64,000 bases of DNA from Comamonas sp. SCN 67-35 (GTDB lineage: Bacteria; Pseudomonadota; Gammaproteobacteria; Burkholderiales; Burkholderiaceae_C): NCBI GenBank assembly GCA_001725255.1, contig MEFV01000007.1:62001-126000 (forward strand), written 5' to 3'. Below the pieces are notes generated by a model. It saw nothing but the letters and a program-made list of their open reading frames with translations. It had not been told where the DNA came from and searched no databases. Position numbers and translations under genes: made by a program. Shown piece by piece: positions 26,090 through 34,102 of the stretch. Position 1 is the stretch's first letter. The number at the start of each line of letters is the position of its first letter.

Positions 26090-26992
26090 CTACTCCCGCA
26101 GCGCATTTTTGAGCTGCTCGCCCACGGCCGGCCGCTCGGCAAACGGATTGGGCGGATTCCCGCCACCGACGATGGCCTGCATGCGCTGGGCCACGCTTTC
26201 AAGCGCCCTGGGGTGGCTGTAGACATAGAAGTGATCCTGCGCCACCGCTTCAAAGACTCTGGCCGCCACGTCGGCCGCGGACACCTTGCCGCTCGCCACG
26301 GCCTTGTCCATCATGGCCTGGCCAATGCGCTGGCTGGCGGTGACCGGCGCACCCTGCATGGCTGCCGGGCGGTTGCGCTCGCTGTGCGCAATGCCGGTGG
26401 CCACGAAATACGGGCACAACACGCTGGCGCCGATCTGATCGGTGACAAGGCGCAGGTCCTGGTACAGCGTCTCGGTGAGGGCCACCACCGCATGTTTGCT
26501 GACGTTGTACACACCCATGTTGGGCATCGTCACCAACCCGGCCATGCTGGCCGTGTTCACGATGTGTCCGCGCCAGTTCGCATCGGAGCGCGCCGCCGCG
26601 AGCATCATGGGCGTGAACAGGCGCACGCCATGGATCACGCCCCAGAGGTTCACGCCCAGCACCCACTGCCAGTCGGCGAGCGTGTTTTCCCAGATGAGCC
26701 CGGCCGAGCCGACCCCCGCGTTGTTGAACACGAAGTGCGGCGCACCAAAGCGCTGCTGCACGGCATCGGCCAGCGCCTGCATCTGACCGGCGTCGGAGAC
26801 ATCGACCCGGTGCGCCAGCAGCTCCACGCCACGAGGTTCAAGTTCGGCCACCGCCTTGTCCAGCGCGTCCTGCTGCACGTCGACCAGCACCAGCCGCATG
26901 CCGCGATGCGCCGCGATGCGCGCGCATTCCAGGCCAAACCCCGAACCAGCCCCGGTCAGAACCGCCGTTTTGCCTTCAAAGTGTTCGATCAT
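26090..26992 (-). CDS. SDR-family oxidoreductase
   Basis: 300 residues. The nucleotide-binding TGAGSGFGLECARIA at about 14-28, NNAGVGSAG near 90 and the catalytic YNVSKH near 160 place it in the classical short-chain dehydrogenase family, NAD(P)-dependent. The Asp after the second strand (VLVDVQ) suggests NAD. The substrate is unknown. It is followed upstream by an MDR-type reductase 13 bases away on the same strand, and the set continues with a thioesterase and a second SDR, which points to fatty-acid or alcohol metabolism. Confidence 0.9.
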   Translation of the reverse strand: MIEHFEGKTAVLTGAGSGFGLECARIAAHRGMRLVLVDVQQDALDKAVAELEPRGVELLAHRVDVSDAGQMQALADAVQQRFGAPHFVFNNAGVGSAGLIWENTLADWQWVLGVNLWGVIHGVRLFTPMMLAAARSDANWRGHIVNTASMAGLVTMPNMGVYNVSKHAVVALTETLYQDLRLVTDQIGASVLCPYFVATGIAHSERNRPAAMQGAPVTASQRIGQAMMDKAVASGKVSAADVAARVFEAVAQDHFYVYSHPRALESVAQRMQAIVGGGNPPNPFAERPAVGEQLKNALRE

Positions 26993-27004
26993 GGCATTTC
27001 CCCA

Positions 27005-28021
27005 TCACACCAGCTGGACCAGCTGCTTGCCCACGTTCCTGCCATGCAGCAGGCCGATGAAGGCCTCGGGCGCGCTCGCCAGGCCTTGCGCCACGGTCTC
27101 GCGCGGGTGCAGCTTGCCGGCCCGCACCAGACCCGTGAGTTCGGCCAGTGCTTGCGGCCAGAGCTGCAGGTGTTCGCTCACGATGAAGCCTTCCACGCGC
27201 ATGCGGTTGACGAGCATGAGTGCCGGGTTGAGCAGCGGCAGCGGCTGGCCATCGTAGCCCGCGACCATGCCGCACAGGGCCACGCGCGAGAACGCATTGG
27301 CGCGCAGCAGCACGGCATCGAACACCGTGCCGCCCACGTTCTCGAAGTGGCCGTCGATGCCGTCGGGACATGCCGTCTTGAGCGCCTGTGACATCGCCCT
27401 GAGGTCGCCGTGCTCACGGTAGTCGATGCAGGCATCGAAGCCCAGTTCATCGACCGCATAGGCGCACTTGAGCGGCCCGCCCGCGATGCCCACCACGCGG
27501 CAGCCGCGCGCCTTCGCCAGCGCCGCGAAGGCGCTGCCGACCGCGCCCGTGGCCGCGCTCACCGTGAGCGTCTGCCCGGGCTTGGGTTCGATGATCTGCG
27601 TGAGCCCATACCACGCCGTCACGCCCGGCATGCCCACGGCCCCGAGGTAATACGAAAGCGGCACCGCGCCGGCGTCCACCACCCGCAACGCACCCGCTTC
27701 ATCACCATCGACGACGCTGTACTCCTGCCAGCCGCCCATGCCCACCACCTTGTCACCCACCGCATAGCGCGCATGGCGGCTTTGCACGACCTCGCCGACC
27801 GTGCCGCCGATCATCACCTCGCCCAGCGGCTGGCTGGCGGCGTAGCTCTTGCCCTCGTTCATGCGCCCGCGCATGTAGGGGTCCAGACTCAGGTAGTGAT
27901 GTCGCACCAGCACCTGCCCTTCGGCCAGCGCCGGCGTGTCCGCGGTCACCAGGCGGAAGTTGTCCGCCGTGGCGGCGCCCCGAGGGCGGCTGTCGAGAAG
28001 GATTTGTTGATTGATGGGCAT
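27005..28021 (-). CDS. NADP-dependent MDR oxidoreductase (CurA/leukotriene B4 12-hydroxydehydrogenase type)
   Basis: 338 residues. The zinc ligands of alcohol dehydrogenases are absent. Family features are LSLDPYMRGRMNEGKSYA, GGWQEYSVV, VSAATGAVGSAFAALAKARG (dinucleotide binding) and YDGQPLPLLNP. Such enzymes reduce carbon-carbon double bonds of enones with NADPH. It is the promoter-proximal gene of the pair with the SDR at 26090. A repeat element lies directly in front of it. Confidence 0.9.
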   Translation of the reverse strand: MPINQQILLDSRPRGAATADNFRLVTADTPALAEGQVLVRHHYLSLDPYMRGRMNEGKSYAASQPLGEVMIGGTVGEVVQSRHARYAVGDKVVGMGGWQEYSVVDGDEAGALRVVDAGAVPLSYYLGAVGMPGVTAWYGLTQIIEPKPGQTLTVSAATGAVGSAFAALAKARGCRVVGIAGGPLKCAYAVDELGFDACIDYREHGDLRAMSQALKTACPDGIDGHFENVGGTVFDAVLLRANAFSRVALCGMVAGYDGQPLPLLNPALMLVNRMRVEGFIVSEHLQLWPQALAELTGLVRAGKLHPRETVAQGLASAPEAFIGLLHGRNVGKQLVQLV

Positions 28022-28035
28022 GTTTGCTACTCTTT

Positions 28036-28092
28036 AAAGAGCTGCCTTCGCTTGATAGACAAGCGTTACAGCCATATTTCGTTCAAATTCAA
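28036..28092 (+). repeat. Dispersed short repeat copy (MDR-thioesterase)
   Basis: Reads AAAGAGCTGCCTTCGCTTG, then ATAGACAAGCG, then a T-rich end with TTCGTTCAAATTC. CGCTTG and CAAGCG form a stem around a short loop. The minus-strand stop TGA of the thioesterase gene (28089-28091) lies in the 3' end of the element, so the protein's Ser/Gly-rich tail reads into the repeat. Confidence 0.6.
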
Positions 28093-28514
28093 GTGGATGA
28101 TCCGCTTCCGGATGAACGAACCCGGGAAACATATTTGAATGTGCCCGTGGCGTGGCAGCAGGCACGGCCCTCGGCATCGAACACCGTGCCTTCGGCAAAC
28201 GCCAGGCTGCGCGTGCGGTGCAGCAGCTGGCCGCGCGCCAGCATCCGCCCCATGGCCGGGCGCCAGAAGCTGGTCTTCATCTCCACCGTGACCATGCCCA
28301 TGCCGCGCGCCAGCGCCTCGCTGCGCGCGGCCATGGCCAGCGTCACGTCCAGCAGCGTCATGAGCGCGCCGCCATGCGCGATGCCCCAGGAATTGAGGTG
28401 CTCGGGCCGTGCTTCGTAATGCAGCTCGGAACTGCCCTCGCCCATCCGCACCAGCGTGATGCCCAGCGCCTGAACGAAGGGAATCTCGATGTCGAACCCC
28501 AGGCTCGCGGACAT
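28089..28514 (-). CDS. PaaI-family hotdog thioesterase
   Basis: 141 residues from the ATG at 28514. HYEARPEHLNSWGIAHGGAL with the active-site HGG, then LLDVTLAMAARS and VTVEMKTSFWRPA, identify the hotdog fold acyl-CoA thioesterase family. It would hydrolyse an acyl- or aryl-CoA. The start is preceded by TGAGG and lies four bases after the upstream SDR stop. The last residues (SGSGSST) read into a repeat, so the natural C-terminus may have been altered. Confidence 0.88.
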   Translation of the reverse strand: MSASLGFDIEIPFVQALGITLVRMGEGSSELHYEARPEHLNSWGIAHGGALMTLLDVTLAMAARSEALARGMGMVTVEMKTSFWRPAMGRMLARGQLLHRTRSLAFAEGTVFDAEGRACCHATGTFKYVSRVRSSGSGSST

Positions 28515-28518
28515 CGCC

Positions 28519-29313
28519 TCAGCCCGCAACGATCGCGCTCACGCCGCCATCGACGGCCATCCACTGCCCGGTGATGTGCTTGCCCGCGTCGCTGGCGTAC
28601 AGCAGCACCAGGCCCTTGAGGTCTTCATCGTCGCCCAGGCGGTGCAGCGGCGCGTGGGCCGTCATCTTGTCCTCGCCCATGGTGTCGATGAGCACGCTGG
28701 CCATCCTGGTGCGGAAGAACCCCGGGCAGACCGCGTTCACGCGGATGCCGTAATGCCCCCATTCGCCCGCCAGCGCCCGTGTGAAATTGAGCACCGCGCC
28801 CTTGGACGTGTTGTAGGCGATGGTCTTCATCGCCAGCGGGTTGCCGCCCAGCCCCGCGATCGACGCGATGTTGATGATGGAGCCCTTGCCGCGCGGGATC
28901 ATGCTGGCCTTGGCCACGGCCTGCGACAGCAGGAAGTAGCCGCGCACGTTCAGGTTCATCACCTTGTCCCAGGCCGCCACGGGATGGTCCTCCGCGGGGG
29001 CGCCCCAGCTCGCGCCGGCGTTGTTCACGAGGATGTCCACGTCGCCCATGCGCTGCAGCGTCTCGCTCGCCAGGCGCTGAATGTCAGCTTCCTGCGCGCA
29101 GTCCGCGGCGATCCAGCGCGCGGCTATGCCCGCGGCCTGCAACTCAGCCGCGGCATGCTCGAGCTCCTCGGCCTTGCGGCTCGCGAGCATGACGCGCGCG
29201 CCCGCTTCACCGAGCGCCCGCGCCATCTGCAGCCCCAGGCCGCGCGAGCCACCGGTGACGAGCGCCACCTTGCCCGAAAGATCGAAAAGTTGTTGCACCG
29301 TGCGTGCCGTCAT
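28519..29313 (-). CDS. SDR-family oxidoreductase
   Basis: 264 residues from the ATG at 29313 (MTARTVQQLFDLSGKVAL); the frame is open to 29577 but that part runs into the murI start region. TGGSRGLGLQMARALGEAG binds the cofactor and VMLASRKAEEL with its Arg suggests NADP(H). NNAGASWGAP and YNTSKGAVLNFTRALAGEW carry the catalytic Ser-Tyr-Lys set, and the FabG-like end GQWMAVDGGVSAIVAG is present. Next to the thioesterase gene, it may act on a 3-oxoacyl or steroid-type substrate; unproven. Confidence 0.9.
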   Translation of the reverse strand: MTARTVQQLFDLSGKVALVTGGSRGLGLQMARALGEAGARVMLASRKAEELEHAAAELQAAGIAARWIAADCAQEADIQRLASETLQRMGDVDILVNNAGASWGAPAEDHPVAAWDKVMNLNVRGYFLLSQAVAKASMIPRGKGSIINIASIAGLGGNPLAMKTIAYNTSKGAVLNFTRALAGEWGHYGIRVNAVCPGFFRTRMASVLIDTMGEDKMTAHAPLHRLGDDEDLKGLVLLYASDAGKHITGQWMAVDGGVSAIVAG

Positions 29314-29446
29314 GCGGAGTCTCCCATCGTGCTTCGGGCATGCCACCGATGCCCGTTGGCCCATTGTGGCGCGCCGCCGCGCGCTCGCCTGTCGCCTGCG
29401 CGAACACGAACGCAGTATCCTCACGGGTTTCGTCCCTGCATCTGCC

Positions 29447-30307
29447 ATGCCCCCCCTTTCCAGCAACGCGCCGATCGGTGTTTTTGACAGCGGCATCGGG
29501 GGACTGAGCGTGCTGCGGGCGCTGCGCGAAGAACTGCCGCACGAGCGCTTCGTGTACCTGGCCGACAGCGCCCACACGCCCTACGGAGAGAAAGGCGACG
29601 CCTTCGTGCGCGGACGCAGCCTGGCCATCACCCGCCATCTGGTGAGCGAACATGCGATCAAACTGCTGGTGGTGGCATGCAACACCGCCACCGCCGCGGC
29701 GGTGCATCTCCTGCGCGACACGTTTCCCGATCTGGCCATGGTGGGCGTCGAGCCCGCGCTCAAGCCCGCGGCGCACACCAGCCGCACCCACCACGTGGGT
29801 GTGCTTGCAACCCGCGGCACAGTGGCCAGCGCACGCTTTGGCGAGCTGCTGGCCCGCAACAACGAGCACACGCAATTTTCGGTGCAGGCTTGCGACGGCC
29901 TGGCACAGGCCATCGAACAAAGCACACTCGAGCCCCTGCCCGCGGCAGCGTCATTGGAAAAAACAAGAGCGCTTTGCGCCCGTTACATGGGCGCTCTCGG
30001 CCCGTTTGGCACCAGGGATGGTGAGATGGACACGCTGGTGCTCGGCTGCACGCACTATGTCTTCGCGGAGCCCCTGCTCAGGGAACTGGCGGGCCCCGGA
30101 ATCCGCATCATCGAAACCGGAGCCGCCGTGGCGCGCCAGGCAAAACGTCTCCTGCAAGAGCGCGCACTGCTTATCGATCCAGGAACCCGGCCGCACGGCG
30201 GCGATGTCGAGCTCTACACCAGCGCCGCGCCGACCGCTTTGCAAGCCGCCGCCCAGCGCTGGCTGAGCTTTCCCATCAGCCGCTGCGCCACCGTCTCGCT
30301 TCCCTGA
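29447..30307 (+). CDS. murI: Glutamate racemase
   Basis: 286 residues from the ATG at 29447 (MPPLSSNAPIGVFDSG). GVFDSGIGGLSVLRAL, YLADSAHTPYGEKG, the first catalytic Cys in VVACNTATAAAV and the second in VLGCTHYVFAEPLL are all present. It supplies D-glutamate for peptidoglycan. The protein is longer than the common 260-270 residues, partly because of a stretch near 171-190 (KTRALCARYMGALGPFG) whose DNA matches the dispersed repeat. It is divergent from the SDR gene at 28519. Confidence 0.95.
   Translation: MPPLSSNAPIGVFDSGIGGLSVLRALREELPHERFVYLADSAHTPYGEKGDAFVRGRSLAITRHLVSEHAIKLLVVACNTATAAAVHLLRDTFPDLAMVGVEPALKPAAHTSRTHHVGVLATRGTVASARFGELLARNNEHTQFSVQACDGLAQAIEQSTLEPLPAAASLEKTRALCARYMGALGPFGTRDGEMDTLVLGCTHYVFAEPLLRELAGPGIRIIETGAAVARQAKRLLQERALLIDPGTRPHGGDVELYTSAAPTALQAAAQRWLSFPISRCATVSLP
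29957..30010 (+). repeat. Repeat-like sequence inside murI
   Basis: The plus strand reads AAAACAAGAGC, then GCTTTGCGCC, then GGGCGCTCTCGGCCCGTTTG. This follows the same block order as the intergenic repeat copies (A-rich head, AATAGC-like box, TTGCG, complementary GCGCT, then CCGATTTG-like end). GCGCCC at 29976-29981 pairs perfectly with GGGCGC at 29989-29994. The element is in frame with murI and encodes about 18 residues. Confidence 0.45.
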
Positions 30308-30313
30308 CCCGGG

Positions 30314-30937
30314 TCAGTGCAGGTGGCGCGGGCGGCGATTGCCGCCACGCCCGCCCGTGCCGCGCGGGCGCTTGCTCAAGTCGAGCGAGCTCACGAGCGC
30401 GTCGAAACGGTCGGAAAAGAGCTTGTCGATCTCGGTCACCACGCCCGCGAGCTCCGAGGCATCGAAATGGCGCTCCATGACGTTGACCACGTCCTGCACC
30501 AGCATGTCGCGCTGCACCTGCATGATGGCCGCGGGCGTGGGTCCGACGAAAAGCATCACGAAGTCATCGCGCGATTCGGCTTCTTCGTCGTCCTCGTCGG
30601 CTTCGTCCTCATCGAACTCGGTGTCGTAGAACGTCACCTCGATCGCGGCGCCCTGATCGGCGATTTCGTTCAGGCCCATGCACATTTCGTCGAGCGACTG
30701 GCGAAAGTCCTCGTCCCCGCGCAGGGTCCAGCACATCTGCAGCAGCCGCTCCTTGGGGTCGAACTGGATACCCGGTTCTTCCTCGTAGACGCTCACCGCG
30801 CCGTCGGCCAGGGAACGCGCGCCGGCATACTGCCACAGCGGCTTGAGCGCTTCCTGCAGCTGCGCGAAATCCACGCCCAAACGCAATTGCACCTGGCCGT
30901 GGACATGAATTTCAAAGGGAGCGTTGTAATCTGACAT
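30314..30937 (-). CDS. Hypothetical protein with acidic loop and basic tail
   Basis: 207 residues, family not recognised. It begins SDYNAPFEIHVHGQVQLRLG, a likely beta-strand domain, and carries a strongly acidic linker near residues 108-126 (FDEDEADEDDEEAES). A second predicted helical part follows (VVNVMERHFDASELAGVV), and the tail is Arg/Gly-rich and basic (KRPRGTGGRGGNRRPRHLH). The tail resembles RNA-binding RGG-like tails. It lies next to the tRNA cluster on the same strand, ending seven bases from the murI stop. Confidence 0.7.
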   Translation of the reverse strand: MSDYNAPFEIHVHGQVQLRLGVDFAQLQEALKPLWQYAGARSLADGAVSVYEEEPGIQFDPKERLLQMCWTLRGDEDFRQSLDEMCMGLNEIADQGAAIEVTFYDTEFDEDEADEDDEEAESRDDFVMLFVGPTPAAIMQVQRDMLVQDVVNVMERHFDASELAGVVTEIDKLFSDRFDALVSSLDLSKRPRGTGGRGGNRRPRHLH

Positions 30938-30948
30938 AGAACCTACTT

Positions 30949-31041
30949 TGGTGCCCCGGGCCGGGATCGAACCGGCACGCCCCTTTTCAGGAAAGCAGCG
31001 GATTTTAAGTCCGCAGTGTCTACCAATTTCACCACCGGGGC
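30949..31041 (-). tRNA. tRNA-Leu (UAA)
   Basis: Acceptor stem GCCCCGG (31041 inward) pairs with CCGGGGC before the encoded ACCA. The anticodon stem GCGGA/TCCGC holds loop CTTAAAA, anticodon UAA. A long variable arm (TGCTTTCCTGAAAAGGGGCG region) is typical of class II tRNA-Leu. The CCA end is encoded. It is the last of four tRNA genes transcribed leftward. Confidence 0.93.
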
Positions 31042-31170
31042 GAGACAGCGATGCCGAAGGTCTGGACCAGGCCGATGTGCAATGCCTGCGACTGTAAACC
31101 CGTTCGGGCGAAATCCAGCGCCGCGGTCATCCGCATCAACCGAAATTCCGGACCGGGATGGCAGAAAAAC

Positions 31171-31246
31171 TGGAGCGGGAAACGAGTCTCGAACTCGCGA
31201 CCTCAACCTTGGCAAGGTTGCGCTCTACCAACTGAGCTATTCCCGC
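31171..31246 (-). tRNA. tRNA-Gly (GCC), copy 2
   Basis: 76 bases with encoded CCA. Acceptor GCGGGAA pairs with TTCCCGC, the anticodon stem CAACC/GGTTG holds loop TTGCCAA, anticodon GCC, and the T arm shows GAGTTCGAGACTC. Identical in sequence to the copy at 31410-31485. Confidence 0.95.
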
Positions 31247-31282
31247 ATCGGCGTGCCACGCATGGCGGCAACACCCTGATTT

Positions 31283-31356
31283 TGGAGGCGCGGCCCGGAG
31301 TCGAACCGGGCTCTACGGATTTGCAATCCGGTGCATAACCGCTTTGCTACCGCGCC
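31283..31356 (-). tRNA. tRNA-Cys (GCA)
   Basis: 74 bases with encoded CCA. Acceptor GGCGCGG pairs with CCGCGCC, the anticodon region CCGGATTGCAAATCCG holds anticodon GCA, and the T arm is CCCGGTTCGACTCCGGG. It lies between the two tRNA-Gly copies. Confidence 0.95.
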
Positions 31357-31409
31357 ACACACGTTCAGAAAAAAGGGGAAGCTTTTGCTCCCCCTCTGTT
31401 TCAGGATTC

Positions 31410-31485
31410 TGGAGCGGGAAACGAGTCTCGAACTCGCGACCTCAACCTTGGCAAGGTTGCGCTCTACCAACTGAGCTATTCCCGC
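31410..31485 (-). tRNA. tRNA-Gly (GCC), copy 1
   Basis: First gene of the leftward array Gly-Cys-Gly-Leu. 76 bases with encoded CCA and anticodon GCC; identical to the copy at 31171-31246. Including one flanking base the two form a 77-base direct repeat 239 bases apart. Confidence 0.95.
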
Positions 31486-31557
31486 GTCTGGCGAAACAGG
31501 TGTCTCGCGAAGAAGGCGAGATTGTAGGCGATTTTTCGGTCGCTTCCCGCATCCATC

Positions 31558-33984
31558 TCAATGTTTTATGGAGCGGCTTGCCGAAGGCCGCCTTGCCGGC
31601 GGTTTCACGGCAGCAGCGGCGGCAATCTCCTCTTCGGACAGCGGCACGGGTTTGCGCTCCAGAGCGACTTCAAGCACCTTGTCGATCCAGCGCACCGGCA
31701 CGATCTCCAGGCCCTTCTTGACGTTGTCCGGGATCTCCTGCAGATCCTTGACGTTCTCCTCCGGGATCATCACGGTCTTGATGCCGCCGCGCAGGGCCGC
31801 CAGCAGCTTCTCCTTCAGGCCGCCGATGGCCGTCACCTCGCCGCGCAGCGTGATCTCGCCCGTCATCGCCACATCGGCGCGCACGGCGATGCCGGTGAGC
31901 GCGGAGACCATCGCCGTGGCCATGGCGATGCCGGCGCTGGGCCCATCCTTGGGCGTGGCGCCATCGGGAACGTGAATGTGCAGATCGCGCTTTTCAAACA
32001 CCTCGTCGCGCAGGCCCAGCGCGTGCGCGCGCGAGCGCACCACGGTGCGCGCGGCCTCGACCGACTCCTTCATCACATCGCCAAGCGAGCCGGTGCGCTG
32101 GATCACGCCCTTGCCAGGCATGGTTGCGACCTCGATGGTGAGCAGATCGCCACCGACCTCGGTCCAGGCCAGGCCGACGACCTGTCCGACCTGATTCTTC
32201 TGCTCGGCGCGCCCATAGTCGAACTTGCGCACACCCAGGTATTCGGCAAGGCACCTGGCGCTGACCTCGACCGCGGGTTTGAGCTTCTTGAGCAGCAGTC
32301 CCTTGACCACCTTGCGGCAGATCTTGGAGAGCTCGCGTTCGAGCGAGCGCACGCCCGCCTCGCGCGTGTAGTAGCGCACGATGTCCACGATCGCGTCTTC
32401 ATGAACCTGCAGTTCGCCCGCCTTCAGGCCATTGGCCTGCATCTGCTTGGGCAGCAGGTATTTCACCGCGATGTTGAGCTTCTCGTCTTCCGTATAGCCC
32501 GCCAGGCGGATCACCTCCATGCGATCGAGCAGCGCCGGGGGAATGTTCATCGAGTTGGACGTGGCCACGAACATCACGTCCGACAGGTCGAAATCCAGCT
32601 CCACGTAATGATCGGCGAACCTGCTGTTCTGCTCCGGGTCGAGCACCTCCAGCAATGCGCTCGAGGGGTCGCCGCGGAAGTCCATGCCGATCTTGTCGAT
32701 CTCGTCGAGCAGGAACAGCGGGTTCTTCGTACCGGCCTTGGCCAGGCTCTGCAGCACCTTGCCCGGCATGGCGCCGATGTAGGTGCGCCGGTGACCCCGG
32801 ATTTCGGCCTCGTCGCGCATGCCGCCCAGCGCCATGCGCACGTACTTGCGCCCCGTGGCCTTGGCGATGGACTGGCCGAGCGAGGTCTTGCCCACGCCCG
32901 GCGGCCCGACCAAGCACAGGATGGGCGCCTTCACCTTGTCCACGCGCTGCTGCACGGCGAGGTATTCGAGGATGCGATCCTTGACCTTCTCCAGGCCGAA
33001 GTGATCTTCGTTGAGCACTTCCTCGGCGCGCACCAGGTCCTGCTTGACGCGGGTTCTGCCGCTCCACGGCAGGCCGACGAGCACGTCTATGTAATTGCGC
33101 ACCACGGTGGCCTCGGCCGACATGGGCGACATCAGCTTGAGCTTCTTGAGCTCGGCCTCGGCCTTCTTGAGCGCCTCCTTGGGCATCTTCGCCGCCTTGA
33201 TGCGCTTTTCGATTTCCTCGATGTCGGCGCCGCCCTCGCCCTCGCCCAGTTCCTTCTGGATCGCCTTGACCTGCTCATTGAGGTAGAAGTCGCGCTGGTT
33301 CTTTTCCATCTGGCGCTTCACGCGCCCGCGAATGCGCTTGTCCACGTTGAGGATGTCCACCTCGCGCTCGAGCTGTTCGAACAGGCTCTGCAGCCGCGCC
33401 TTCACATCGGCCAGGTCCAGCACGTGCTGCTTGTCGTCGAGCTTGAGCGGCATGTGCGCGGCGATGGTGTCGGCCAGGCGCCCGGCATCCTCGATGCCGG
33501 AAATGGAGGTGGAGATTTCCGTGGGAATTTTCTTGTTGAGCTTGACGTACTGGTCGAAATGCTGCATCACCGCGCGACGCAGGGCTTCGATTTCGGCGGC
33601 CTTGCGCTCCGACGTGGGCACCAGCAGGGGCCGCGCCGTCGCGGTGAAATGGGTCTCGCCCTCGGTCACGTCATCCAGGTGCGCGCGCTGCTGCCCCTCG
33701 ACCAGCACCTTCACCGTGCCATCGGGGAGCTTGAGCATCTGCAGGATGGTGGAGATGCAGCCCACGCCGAACATGTCCTCGGCCTGCGGCTCGTCCTTGG
33801 ACGCCGCCTTCTGCGCCACGAGCATGATCTGGCGGTCGGTGCCCATGGCCACCTCCAGCGCCTTGATGCTCTTGGCCCGGCCGACGAAGAGCGGGATCAC
33901 CATGTGCGGGAACACCACGACATCGCGCAGCGGCAACAGCGGCAGGACCAGGGGGGTATCGGGCAGGGGTGTCTGTCCAGGCAT
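31558..33984 (-). CDS. lon: Lon protease
   Basis: 808 residues, normal for LonA. The N-terminal substrate-binding domain starts TPLPDTPLVLPLLPLRDVVV. The AAA module has Walker A GPPGVGKTSLGQS near 360, and the proteolytic domain has the catalytic Ser in PKDGPSAGIAMATAM and Lys in GGLKEKLLAALRGG. It degrades misfolded and regulatory proteins with ATP. It lies 118 bases downstream of clpX on the same strand, completing the tig-clpP-clpX-lon order common in proteobacteria. Confidence 0.98.
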   Translation of the reverse strand: MPGQTPLPDTPLVLPLLPLRDVVVFPHMVIPLFVGRAKSIKALEVAMGTDRQIMLVAQKAASKDEPQAEDMFGVGCISTILQMLKLPDGTVKVLVEGQQRAHLDDVTEGETHFTATARPLLVPTSERKAAEIEALRRAVMQHFDQYVKLNKKIPTEISTSISGIEDAGRLADTIAAHMPLKLDDKQHVLDLADVKARLQSLFEQLEREVDILNVDKRIRGRVKRQMEKNQRDFYLNEQVKAIQKELGEGEGGADIEEIEKRIKAAKMPKEALKKAEAELKKLKLMSPMSAEATVVRNYIDVLVGLPWSGRTRVKQDLVRAEEVLNEDHFGLEKVKDRILEYLAVQQRVDKVKAPILCLVGPPGVGKTSLGQSIAKATGRKYVRMALGGMRDEAEIRGHRRTYIGAMPGKVLQSLAKAGTKNPLFLLDEIDKIGMDFRGDPSSALLEVLDPEQNSRFADHYVELDFDLSDVMFVATSNSMNIPPALLDRMEVIRLAGYTEDEKLNIAVKYLLPKQMQANGLKAGELQVHEDAIVDIVRYYTREAGVRSLERELSKICRKVVKGLLLKKLKPAVEVSARCLAEYLGVRKFDYGRAEQKNQVGQVVGLAWTEVGGDLLTIEVATMPGKGVIQRTGSLGDVMKESVEAARTVVRSRAHALGLRDEVFEKRDLHIHVPDGATPKDGPSAGIAMATAMVSALTGIAVRADVAMTGEITLRGEVTAIGGLKEKLLAALRGGIKTVMIPEENVKDLQEIPDNVKKGLEIVPVRWIDKVLEVALERKPVPLSEEEIAAAAAVKPPARRPSASRSIKH

Positions 33985-34102
33985 GGGCTATTCCCTCAAA
34001 AGCGGCCGTGCATGGACTCTCCCATGCACCACCTTGTCAAACGAACACTGGCCGCAATCCGGCCGGGGCCCCGCCGCTCGCGGCAGCCGGGATCATCCGT
34101 GC

